Assembly: GCA_039029535.1 (NCBI GenBank) | Contig: JBCCFW010000261.1 | Span: 1 to 7,098, forward strand | Length of the DNA stretch: 7,098 bases | Direction: 5' to 3' | From: JBCCFW01 sp039029535 | GTDB taxonomy: Bacteria; Acidobacteriota; JBCCFW01 | Part shown: positions 1 to 6,737 of the stretch, piece after piece | Numbering within the stretch: position 1 is the first letter of the stretch | Layout of the letters: each line of letters begins with the position of its first letter | Translations under genes and position numbers: made by a program | Notes under the pieces: generated by a model | Database searches by the model: none | What the model was told of the DNA's origin: nothing | The model's input: the letters and a program-made list of their open reading frames with translations, nothing else

Positions 1-3000
1 CGTCGATGAACTGACCCGGCTGACCGAACACGTCCCGGACCGTCACCTCCGGTGTCTGGTCGGCGTGCACGACCCGGAAGGGCTGCCCGAACGCATCGTG
101 CTCGTAGCTGGTCGGGTTGCCCTGACCATCCACGCGACCGATGAGACGCGAGTTCGCGTCCCAGGTCTGCTGGAGGACGAGCTCGAGCGCACCGCCTGGC
201 TCATCGGCGTCGCGGACCGTGCGGCGGGTCTCGGTGACCCGCCCGAGACCGTCAAGGATGACCCGCTCGAAGCGGGGCCGGCCCATCTGATCGTCGGACG
301 CCGCTGTCTGGGTGGTCGTGAGCGGTCGGCCCAGGCTGTCCAGGCCCAGCTCGACCCGGCTTCCATCCGCCCGAGTCGTCGCGACGAGGCGATCGAGCGC
401 GTCGTGCTCGTTCTGGAGATGGAGGATCTTCGAGATCGTGCCGTCGCTCGACAGCCAGCCGTGCTGGACGACCTCCGGGTTGCCGTTGGCGTCGAGCCAC
501 GAGATGACGTGGTTGCCCAGCGCGTCCTCCTGGCGAACGATCCGGTTCGCCGTGTCCGGGACGTGGAGGACCTCTTCGCAGCCCGGACCCCAGGTCCTCG
601 TGACCTGTCCGTTGGGCGCCCGCTCGATGCCACTGATGGCCACCTCAGTGGAGGCTCCCAGCGAGTGAGGCGCGGCGACGTCCGTGACCGGTCCGTCGAT
701 CTCACGTGGATCGAAGACGTACTCGTGAGTCTCCCGGACGCGGTCGGCTGGGTCGTACCAGGCCCGTGCGTACGAGAGCAGGACGTTCTGGTCCCCCCCG
801 GGCTGGTCGTCGAGCTCGCCGAGCACTGCGCTCACGAGGACGTTGCCTCTCACGTCCCGCTCCTGGAAGTGCTCGTTCCCCATGGGATCGCGTCGCCAGG
901 TCTCGTTGCCGTGCTGGTCGAACTCGAACTCGGTCACGCGCGCCGTGGACAGGCCCCAGCCGACGTGCTGCTTGCTGACCCTGCCATCCTCGTCGTAATC
1001 AAAGCGCGTGATGAGCTCCTCGAAGGCGCCGGGCTCGAGCGGCCGTTCTTGGCGACGCAGCTCGTGCAAGACGAGCCCTCGCTCGTCGTGCTGTCGGTAG
1101 AGAACGGCATCCGGCTCCTCGCCCGAGACCGCCAGCGGCGTCCACTCCTCGACGACCCGACCTGAGCCATCCAGGACACGGTGCGAGGTCACCCAGTCGT
1201 CGGTGGCGACGAGCTGAGACTCGGCCACGACCCGACCCAGGGGATCGCGGTCGTAGCGCGTGACGAAGGCGGGCAGCTCGGGCACGAGCAGGCCGTCGAG
1301 ACCGAGGTTGTCGACCTCCAGACGCTCGAGTCGACCCTCGTGGTCGTGGAAGAAGCGCGTCTCGATCCGAGCGCCGTGCTTGAGCACGGGTGACTTCTGC
1401 GACACGAGCTCGCGCAGGGCGTTGAACTCGTAGCTCGACTGCTGGCCCTTCGGGTCGGTGACGATCGACGGGCTCCCCTTCGCATCCCGGTCGATGACCG
1501 TCGTGAGCTTGAGCCCCTCGGCATCGACGACGGTGCGCTCCAGCCAGCCCCAGGTCGGGCTCGTCGTGTCCTCGTCGTAGAAGTGCTCGTCCCGACGGCG
1601 GTGCCCATTCCCGTTGGGCGGAAGCACCTGGGCCGTGAGACGACCATGCACGTCGTGCTCGAAGTCGGTCACGTCGTCGAGGATTGAGGGACGTGTCGCC
1701 TTCTCGAGGTTCCCACGGTCGTCGTACTCGTAGTAGGTCCAGCGCGAGGCCGTGCCGCCAGTGCCCACCGCGCGTCCGACTCCCGTCACGAAGTTGTAGA
1801 ACCGACCGCCGTACTCCTCTTCCCAGGTCGGTCGAGCCGGATCTGAGGTGTCGTAAAGGAAGCTGACGATGTCGGAGCCCTGCAAGATCGTCGCGAGGTT
1901 GTAGATGAGCCGGAAGCGCGCGTCGCGGAACCGGCCGTAGCTGTACTCGGTCACCCGCCCCGACGGGGTCGTGTAGCTGAGGAGGCCGTCCTGCTCCTGG
2001 TAACGCCACTGGCTGACGAAGGCCTCCGGGTCGTCGGAGCGCAGCCTGAGTGCCGGGTCGGGCCGCGCGGTGTCGTGCGTCGTCGGCTGCAACCGCTCCG
2101 CTTCCGGCACGAAGCCGGTGTAGACCCGCTCCTCGAGCTTGCGGTTGTACCGGTCGAAGTCGTTCTCGACGACCCGGCCGTCCGGCCCCTGGCGGTAGGA
2201 GGTCTTCACCGGAGTGACCGTCGTCAGGTAGCCACCCTGGTAGACGTCCTTCGGCCAGTACCAAGGCACGATCAGCTCCTCGTAGGAGTGTTGAGTGGCG
2301 TGGTAGGTGAGCGCTCCCGTCGCCGGGTCTCGGGTCGGCGTCTCCTGACGCACGACACGGTCGAAGCCGTAGCGGAAGTGGTAATGAGGATGCGGGTGCG
2401 TCGCAGGCGGCGGCGGGTCCGGTCGCTCTCTCGGCGTCGCGTCCTCATCGTAGACGTTCCGGACCACGACCTCGTCGAGGTGATTCCGAATCTCGATGAT
2501 GTTGTCCACCAGCAGGCTGTCCTCGAGAGGCCGACCGGCCACGACCTCCCTGAGCTCGTCATACACGTAGGTGATGGTCCGTCCGTCGGGGAAGCCCGGC
2601 ACCGGTGGCGTGGTGACGCTCTTGAGGTAGCCGGCAGTGAAACCCTCGACATCGCCCTCGGTCGGCTCGTAGTACTCGTAGGTGACGACCCGACCGGTCG
2701 GGTCGGTGATCCGGTGGACACGAAACGCGAAGCGCGTGGGCGGCTGACCCGGACTTCCGAAGGGAGCTTCCCAGTCCGGCGGCAGGTCCTCCTCCGGCGT
2801 GCAATCCGGCAGGGCGCAATAGGAGATCGTCGTGACCGCGCCACGCGTGTCCACGACCTGCCGCAGGCGGCCGTCGTCCTCGTACACGAGCTGGATGGTG
2901 TTGCCGTTGCGGTCGATGACCCTCGCCAGCCGCGCACCGATCGCACCGAGGTAGGTGTCGACACCCTCGGACGTCTCCGCGGCGGCCAGGTTCTCGACCG

Positions 3001-3946
3001 GCTCGTGGTGGTCCGTCTCGAAGAGCCAGCGGGAGCCGTGTCGGAACCGCAGCTCGAAGTCGATCGGATCGCCGTCGTCCTCCGATGGGTGAGACAGCAT
3101 GATGAGCTGGCTCGGGTCGTTCCCGCTCTCCCAGTAGTAGTTGGTCGGAATGCGCGTGGCGCCAGCCCCGCCGTCGGCACTGGGATCGTAGAAGGGGCTG
3201 GTCATCCTCTTGTAGGTCTGCCGGCTGTTGGTGCCTGAATGGAGCCTGAAGTGGGTCCACCGACGCTGGTCGGACGTCCCGTCGCGCTGGAAGAAGCTCC
3301 AGAGACGGATGTTGTAGAGGCCATCCCAGCCCGGACCGAAGAGGTGCGAACCTGGTGACTGACCGCGCGAGCGGTAGCGCCGGAAGATCGGCAGGTCCAT
3401 CTCCGGGACGATCCCGCGGACGACGAGGTCGGTGGAGTTGATGAAGAACTCACCCGAATGCTCGACGAGGCCGAAATCCTGACTCCACTCACCACAGGAA
3501 CCCGGCTGGTGAGGGTTGCAAGGTGCAGGCAGGATCGTGTCGTGACCCAGGCCGGGCGCCACGTCGGCATTCGCTCCGTCGGTGCTACCGATGTCACGAG
3601 GGCCGTTGGTCCTCCCACCGGGCACCGGGAAGCTGCCACCGGTGTAGTCGCCGCCGGGTGAGATCTGGTACCCCACGCCCCCACCGCTACCGGGGATTTC
3701 GATGACCTCCCAGGGCGGCATCTCCATGGGCGGGACCACGCAGGTGCAGTGACCGTCGATGAAGACCTCGACCATGTCCGGGGGGCACGCACAGTCACCC
3801 GGTTCGGTGCCGAGCTCTGGACCATCCATGTCCATGTCGCCTTCGTCACCACTGGCCAGGGCGCCGCTTGCCGCAGCAAGGACGAGCATCAGCCCAAGAG
3901 CGAGACGTGGAACCAGGCGAGCAGCAGCGAAGACACGAGACAACAT
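1..3946 (-). CDS. Exported RHS/YD-repeat protein, 3' end beyond window
   Basis: One open frame of 1315 codons runs from an ATG at 3946 to the left edge with no stop, so the gene is 5'-complete and 3'-partial. A GAGG Shine-Dalgarno (3955-3958) lies 8 bases before the ATG. Residues 1-31 form a Sec signal peptide: Arg at 4, 10 and 14, a hydrophobic LALGLMLVLAAA core, and an ALA cleavage site after residue 31. A CxC-x12-CxC segment follows (C52, C54, C67, C69), then a Gly-rich linker. Residues about 165-216 match the RHS N-terminal DUF6531 pattern (DLVVRG, then FRRYRSRG, then FGPGWDGLYNIRL). From about residue 340 onward there are many YD-type repeats, for example YYEYDDRGNLEKATRP, TRFDYDEDGRVSKQ, TRYDRDPLGRVVAES and SYEHDAFGQPFRVV. 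In known RHS proteins such repeats build a hollow beta cocoon enclosing a C-terminal effector. That core motif and tip are not visible here, so toxin, adhesin or wall-associated roles stay open. No VgrG, PAAR or immunity gene is in view. Family assignment is firm; function is not. Confidence 0.95.
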   Translation of the reverse strand, partial: MLSRVFAAARLVPRLALGLMLVLAAASGALASGDEGDMDMDGPELGTEPGDCACPPDMVEVFIDGHCTCVVPPMEMPPWEVIEIPGSGGGVGYQISPGGDYTGGSFPVPGGRTNGPRDIGSTDGANADVAPGLGHDTILPAPCNPHQPGSCGEWSQDFGLVEHSGEFFINSTDLVVRGIVPEMDLPIFRRYRSRGQSPGSHLFGPGWDGLYNIRLWSFFQRDGTSDQRRWTHFRLHSGTNSRQTYKRMTSPFYDPSADGGAGATRIPTNYYWESGNDPSQLIMLSHPSEDDGDPIDFELRFRHGSRWLFETDHHEPVENLAAAETSEGVDTYLGAIGARLARVIDRNGNTIQLVYEDDGRLRQVVDTRGAVTTISYCALPDCTPEEDLPPDWEAPFGSPGQPPTRFAFRVHRITDPTGRVVTYEYYEPTEGDVEGFTAGYLKSVTTPPVPGFPDGRTITYVYDELREVVAGRPLEDSLLVDNIIEIRNHLDEVVVRNVYDEDATPRERPDPPPPATHPHPHYHFRYGFDRVVRQETPTRDPATGALTYHATQHSYEELIVPWYWPKDVYQGGYLTTVTPVKTSYRQGPDGRVVENDFDRYNRKLEERVYTGFVPEAERLQPTTHDTARPDPALRLRSDDPEAFVSQWRYQEQDGLLSYTTPSGRVTEYSYGRFRDARFRLIYNLATILQGSDIVSFLYDTSDPARPTWEEEYGGRFYNFVTGVGRAVGTGGTASRWTYYEYDDRGNLEKATRPSILDDVTDFEHDVHGRLTAQVLPPNGNGHRRRDEHFYDEDTTSPTWGWLERTVVDAEGLKLTTVIDRDAKGSPSIVTDPKGQQSSYEFNALRELVSQKSPVLKHGARIETRFFHDHEGRLERLEVDNLGLDGLLVPELPAFVTRYDRDPLGRVVAESQLVATDDWVTSHRVLDGSGRVVEEWTPLAVSGEEPDAVLYRQHDERGLVLHELRRQERPLEPGAFEELITRFDYDEDGRVSKQHVGWGLSTARVTEFEFDQHGNETWRRDPMGNEHFQERDVRGNVLVSAVLGELDDQPGGDQNVLLSYARAWYDPADRVRETHEYVFDPREIDGPVTDVAAPHSLGASTEVAISGIERAPNGQVTRTWGPGCEEVLHVPDTANRIVRQEDALGNHVISWLDANGNPEVVQHGWLSSDGTISKILHLQNEHDALDRLVATTRADGSRVELGLDSLGRPLTTTQTAASDDQMGRPRFERVILDGLGRVTETRRTVRDADEPGGALELVLQQTWDANSRLIGRVDGQGNPTSYEHDAFGQPFRVVHADQTPEVTVRDVFGQPGQFID

Positions 3947-3954
3947 GGCAGAGA

Positions 3955-3958
3955 CCTC
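3955..3958 (-). promoter_or_regulatory. Ribosome binding site of the RHS gene
   Basis: GAGG on the minus strand, 8 bases before the ATG at 3946. It supports that start, which also gives a complete signal peptide. The site overlaps the TGA (3957-3959) of a short upstream reading frame, so translational coupling is possible but unproven. Confidence 0.6.
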
Positions 3959-4056
3959 AGACTCGACCGCGCCCTCCCGGCACGGTGCATTCGACGACGA
4001 GAGAGTCGGGCCCTGGCGGCGGACGTTCCACGAGCTTCGACAGTGCGCCCTGGTTG

Positions 4057-4076
4057 GTGTTCGGCTCGCCGAACAC
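4057..4076. repeat. 20-bp palindrome, operator-like
   Basis: The arms GTGTTCGGC (4057-4065) and GCCGAACAC (4068-4076) are perfect inverted copies separated by only TC. The site lies about 110 bases upstream of the RHS start and fits a binding site for a dimeric regulator. The short loop makes a strong RNA hairpin less likely than a DNA operator. It resembles the inverted repeat at 4273-4300, which uses the same GGTGTTC half-site. No regulator gene is in the window. Confidence 0.5.
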
Positions 4077-4272
4077 GGCCTCGTGCGGCAGTGACGGTTC
4101 GCCCATGCCAGGACGACACGACCTCCGGACACACCTCGAGCCCGTACAACTCGGAATCCCCCGACTCCTCCAGCTCCCTCGAATTGCAAACATGAGCACG
4201 CTCGAAGGCGGGCCCACTCTAGTTCTAGGCACCACGCCTCCGGCTGTCCAGCGAGGATTCGGTCACGTTACC

Positions 4273-4300
4273 CCCGGTGTTCAGCACTCGAAACACCGGG
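4273..4300. repeat. Inverted repeat, 9-bp stem and 10-base loop
   Basis: The arms CCCGGTGTT (4273-4281) and AACACCGGG (4292-4300) are perfectly complementary around a 10-base loop. As RNA this would be a stable hairpin. There is no T tract on either side, so a classical rho-independent terminator is not supported, and a terminator would be odd between divergent genes. It could be an operator related to 4057-4076 or a leader structure of the plus-strand operon. Confidence 0.5.
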
Positions 4301-4577
4301 CCCGCGCGAGCGCGACCTCAGCAAGCTCGACGCCATCCTTGGGCACGCCCTACCCCTGTTCCCCCGAGCCCCCGACGTCTGCGAGAACGCTCGGCCGGGT
4401 CACGAGCAACCGCCCCCAGGTCCTCTCCAAGAGCGCGCCCTCGTGAAGCCGGCCTCGCCGTGAGAAGACGCGGTATCGACCGGGCGACGGCACCTCGCTC
4501 GGTCCGCTCGAGCAATGACCCGGCGTCCCGGCCTGAGTCATCCCGCCCCGGCCCAGACGTCCGTGCGACGCTCCAGG

Positions 4578-4610
4578 CCACTTTCTCACTCGCGAGGCGA
4601 CCACTTTCTC
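4578..4610. repeat. Direct repeat CCACTTTCTC, two copies
   Basis: Two exact copies of CCACTTTCTC lie at 4578-4587 and 4601-4610. They start 23 bases apart, roughly two helical turns, and lie 76-108 bases before the GTG start at 4686. The placement would suit tandem activator half-sites near a promoter. Two copies alone are weak evidence. Confidence 0.3.
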
Positions 4611-4673
4611 GCACTCCTGCGCGTTGACCTGCCGAGCCCGGCCGAGCGCTTCACCGCTCGCCACGAACACCGC

Positions 4674-4678
4674 AGGAA
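4674..4678 (+). promoter_or_regulatory. Ribosome binding site fixing the GTG start at 4686
   Basis: AGGAA ends 7 bases before a GTG codon at 4686. The open frame extends upstream to an ATG at 4515, but those 57 extra codons are Arg/Pro/Ser-rich and would bury the signal peptide. The GTG with this site gives a clean N-terminal export signal and is the better start. A GAACACC half-site (4665-4671) sits immediately upstream. Confidence 0.65.
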
Positions 4679-4685
4679 CCACGAC

Positions 4686-6188
4686 GTGAACGCATCGGAA
4701 TCCCCAGCTCGCCGGCTCGCCCTGGCCATCGCCCTCGTGCTGATGACCACGAGCAGCCAGGCGCAGGTCGTCGGCACTCATCCCGATGGCCTGAGCCTGA
4801 TCAAGGTCCAGCCCTACATCCTCCCCAACACCGTGCTCACCGACAGCGATCGGGAGATGCTCTTCTGCGTCGTCAACCACGGCCTCGCCTCGAGCTTCGG
4901 CGGCAACATCAACCTCTTCATCCCGCTCGGCGACGACCAGGGCGACCTCCTCGACGCAGCCGGCACGATGGACTGCATCAACGCACCCAGCGGCTGGAGC
5001 TGCACGGTCACGACCACGCCGGACCAGGCGGTCGTGACCCTCTCTCCCACGACCCGCTCGATCTTCATGGAGCAGGGAGAGACGGTCTGCGTCGACCTCG
5101 TCGACCTGGAGATCTCCGGGCGCGAGGGCGCCTCGTTGCTGTCGGTCCAGGAGCTCCTCGGAGGCGGGCCACTCGACCGCAAGGGCGCGCCGCTGGTGGT
5201 CTTCAAGACGCTCGACGGCGTCATCCGCCACGACGATCTCTCGCTCGTCATGGCCGACCAACACCGCAGCGACGAAGAGGTCCTGCAGGCCGTGCTCGAT
5301 CGAGACGGACCCGGCTCCACCCTCGATGCCGACACCCTCGACGGCCTCGACTCGTCGGACTTCCTCGGCCGCAATCAGGTCGCGGGAGGTGAGCTCTCCG
5401 GCTCCTACCCGGTGCCCGTCATCGCCGACGGCGTCATCGACGCCGCCAACATCATCGACGGCGAGGTCGGCACCGGCGAGCTCGCCGACGGGAGCGTCAC
5501 GGGGCCCAAGGTCGCTGACGACGCGATCAGCTCCCGGCACGTCGCGGCCAACAGCCTCAGGTCGGGCGACCTGGCAGCGAACTCCGTCCATTCGTCGGAG
5601 ATCGCTCCCAACGCCGTGGGCGCGTCCGAGATCGCAGCCGACGCCGTCGGCAGCTCCGAGATCGCCATCAACGCGGTGGGCTCGTCCGAGATCGCGGACT
5701 CGGCCGTGAGGAGCTCCGAGATCGCGACCGGCGCGGTGGGCCACTTGGAGATCGCCGCGTCGGCCGTCCGTTCTTCGGAGATCGCGTCGGACGCGGTGGG
5801 AGCTTCCGAGGTGAAGTCGTCCGAGGTCCAGCTCAGGGTGACCGGCGGCTGCTCGACCGGTTCCTTCATCCGCTCGATCGCAGCCGACGGCACGGTGACT
5901 TGTGCGACCCCCACCAACATCGGCATCACCGTTCTCACCGTCGAGCTCGCCGTCCCCCTCGTCGGGGTGAGGAGTCACGACTGGGTCGCGACGACGGGGA
6001 GGCTCCTCTCGGCCGGCGTGACGGGTGACGGCGGCCTCCTCCGCGAGAACAGCCCCGTGAGCTCCTCGTCCTGGCGGACCTCGGTCGAGAACGCCCTCAG
6101 CACCAATGGCCCTCCCATCGACAACCCCTTCCCGTTGCCCGACACCCCCACCGGCCTCTTCCAGTTCCGTGCCCTCCGCACGCCCTGA
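4686..6188 (+). CDS. Exported fibre-like protein with decapeptide repeats
   Basis: 500 residues from a GTG start. Residues 1-26 look like a Sec signal peptide (RR, then a LALAIALVLM core, SQA cleavage site), so the mature protein would be secreted or surface-exposed. Residues about 30-160 form a globular domain with C61, C97, C106 and C135, paralogous to the product of the next gene. At 213-228 is LDADTLDGLDSSDFLG and at 234-246 GGELSGSYPVPVI. Both are motifs familiar from tail-fibre-like and exported bacterial proteins, where they precede repeat stalks. Thirteen 10-residue repeats follow (247-376), consensus A-x-[ND]-[AS]-V-x-S-S-E-I. Residues 387-406 hold GGCSTGSFIRSIAADGTVTC, with C389 and C406 probably paired; this motif is also recurrent in such proteins. 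The last 94 residues are unrecognised. A structural or adhesive surface fibre is the best guess; no catalytic motif is visible. It heads a run with the next gene (37-base gap). Confidence 0.9.
   Translation: MNASESPARRLALAIALVLMTTSSQAQVVGTHPDGLSLIKVQPYILPNTVLTDSDREMLFCVVNHGLASSFGGNINLFIPLGDDQGDLLDAAGTMDCINAPSGWSCTVTTTPDQAVVTLSPTTRSIFMEQGETVCVDLVDLEISGREGASLLSVQELLGGGPLDRKGAPLVVFKTLDGVIRHDDLSLVMADQHRSDEEVLQAVLDRDGPGSTLDADTLDGLDSSDFLGRNQVAGGELSGSYPVPVIADGVIDAANIIDGEVGTGELADGSVTGPKVADDAISSRHVAANSLRSGDLAANSVHSSEIAPNAVGASEIAADAVGSSEIAINAVGSSEIADSAVRSSEIATGAVGHLEIAASAVRSSEIASDAVGASEVKSSEVQLRVTGGCSTGSFIRSIAADGTVTCATPTNIGITVLTVELAVPLVGVRSHDWVATTGRLLSAGVTGDGGLLRENSPVSSSSWRTSVENALSTNGPPIDNPFPLPDTPTGLFQFRALRTP
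5424..5813 (+). repeat. Thirteen tandem 30-bp units encoding decapeptides
   Basis: Thirteen contiguous in-frame 30-base units encode residues 247-376 of the fibre-like protein. Early units are divergent (ADGVIDAANI, IDGEVGTGEL, ADGSVTGPKV, ADDAISSRHV). Units 6-13 are close to AxNAVGSSEI. A Val, Ile or Leu falls at positions 5 and 10 of nearly every unit, and Ala at position 1, so hydrophobic residues recur every five. Synonymous positions differ between neighbouring units, with codons for Ser, Ala and Val varying. This points to an old array kept by protein-level selection, not a recent slippage expansion. Confidence 0.9.
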
Positions 6189-6225
6189 CGCTCCCGACCC
6201 TCCACGCAACGACGAGAGAACCACC

Positions 6226-6693
6226 ATGAACACGCCTTCCTTCGCCCTGCTCCTCACCATCGTCTTCCCACTTCTCTTCCCTCACTCCGGTCTCACCGCC
6301 GAGCTCATCGAGCCGGTCATCGACGTCGAGACCGCAGCGCTCCGACGCACGCTCGTCGTTCACCCCGACGACATCGACCTCGACCGCAACAGGGCCTGCA
6401 TCACCAACGACGGAGCGGCTCGCACCGTCCAGCCGATCGGTGATCCCCACGGCCTGGTCCTCGTCGTTCCACGACCGGCGCACGCTCCTCCCGCGTTGGG
6501 CATCCAGGGGCCGGCCGACTGGACCATCACGGTGGAAGCCCAAGCAGGTGCGTTCGTGATCGGTCTCGAGCCCGCCCGCACCAACCTTCACGTCAAGGCC
6601 GGCGAGAAGCTCTGCCTCGACTTCACCGGCGTGTCCCTCCGAGACGCGGGTGCCGTGGGCCTCTCGGTCGCGCTCCCGAGCTCGGGTAGCTGA
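6226..6693 (+). CDS. Small exported protein, paralogue of the fibre protein's N-domain
   Basis: 155 residues from ATG at 6226, with a GAGAG purine run (6214-6218) 7 bases upstream. The frame is open further upstream, but only this ATG begins a signal peptide: a hydrophobic FALLLTIVFPLLF core and an LTA cleavage site after residue 25. The mature part of about 130 residues has two cysteines, C58 and C130. It aligns with the upstream gene's N-terminal domain: RACITNDG against LFCVVNHG, DWTITV against GWSCTV, and GEKLCLDF against GETVCVDL, ending GLSV against LLSV. The cysteine spacing is 72 residues here and 74 there. It is therefore a stand-alone copy of that domain without the repeat stalk. 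It likely acts outside the cytoplasm, perhaps as a partner or cap of the larger protein. No known family name is assigned. The 37-base gap suggests co-transcription. Confidence 0.87.
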   Translation: MNTPSFALLLTIVFPLLFPHSGLTAELIEPVIDVETAALRRTLVVHPDDIDLDRNRACITNDGAARTVQPIGDPHGLVLVVPRPAHAPPALGIQGPADWTITVEAQAGAFVIGLEPARTNLHVKAGEKLCLDFTGVSLRDAGAVGLSVALPSSGS

Positions 6694-6731
6694 GCGAGCG
6701 TCGGCCCCGGGGGACATCGCGGCCGGCGTGG

Positions 6732-6737
6732 TAACGT
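6732..6737 (+). promoter_or_regulatory. Possible -10 element for a leaderless sigma-factor mRNA
   Basis: TAACGT fits the TANNNT -10 pattern and ends 7 bases before the ATG at 6745. That is the geometry of leaderless transcripts in several G+C-rich bacteria. No Shine-Dalgarno sequence is visible before this ATG, which fits. A -35 partner is poor: GGGACA at 6711-6716, 15-base spacing. Treat as a candidate only. Confidence 0.25.

Larger units (their letters stand above)
3947..4685. other. Divergent intergenic region, no convincing gene
   Basis: This 739-base stretch separates the minus-strand RHS gene from the plus-strand exported-protein operon and must hold promoters for both. I see no good sigma-70 -35/-10 pair; a TTGACC at 4624-4629 lacks a believable -10 at the right distance. 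The region contains two related inverted repeats (4057-4076 and 4273-4300), a 10-bp direct repeat (4578-4610), and two CTAG tetramers within 10 bases (4219-4228), a tetramer often scarce in bacterial DNA. Open frames crossing it on both strands are Arg/Pro/Ser-rich, as expected of G+C-rich non-coding DNA. The only one worth a look is a short minus-strand frame ending at 3957, described in the findings. Confidence 0.7.

Noticed and set aside
2075..3238. Plus-strand 387-codon frame, and the similar one at 65-1165
   Set aside because: Both lie wholly opposite the YD-repeat frame, which has clear family motifs throughout. The plus-strand products are Arg/Val/Asp-rich shadows.
999..3260. Other minus-strand frames inside the RHS gene (for example 999-2264, 2272-3180, 2559-3260)
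   Set aside because: They are in the two other frames of the same strand. The frame starting at 3946 is continuous and carries all the DUF6531 and YD motifs, so these are not separate genes or evidence of frameshift.
4273..4310. Rho-independent terminator at the 4273-4300 hairpin
   Set aside because: No T run follows on either strand, and no gene ends nearby.
4624..4652. Sigma-70 promoter with TTGACC as -35
   Set aside because: At the right spacing the -10 would be CGCTTC, which is not a believable match.
4515..4685. Longer start (ATG 4515) for the fibre-like protein
   Set aside because: The extra 57 residues are Arg/Pro/Ser-rich, lack a ribosome binding site, and would place the signal peptide internally. 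GTG 4686 with AGGAA 7 bases upstream is better.
5424..5813. CRISPR array or non-coding tandem repeat
   Set aside because: The 30-base period is an in-frame protein repeat with drifting codons; there are no conserved repeats with unique spacers.
4350..6260. Long minus-strand open frame (636 codons) opposite the exported-protein operon
   Set aside because: It is antisense to a gene with a signal peptide, ribosome binding site and recognisable motifs. Its translation is low-complexity (Gly/Arg/Asp/Val-rich) and mirrors the 30-base repeats. G+C-rich DNA leaves such frames open by chance.
6672..6690. Palindrome CCCGAGCTCGGG (6675-6686) near the end of the small exported gene as terminator
   Set aside because: It is inside coding sequence, allows only a short stem once a loop is made, and has no T tract.
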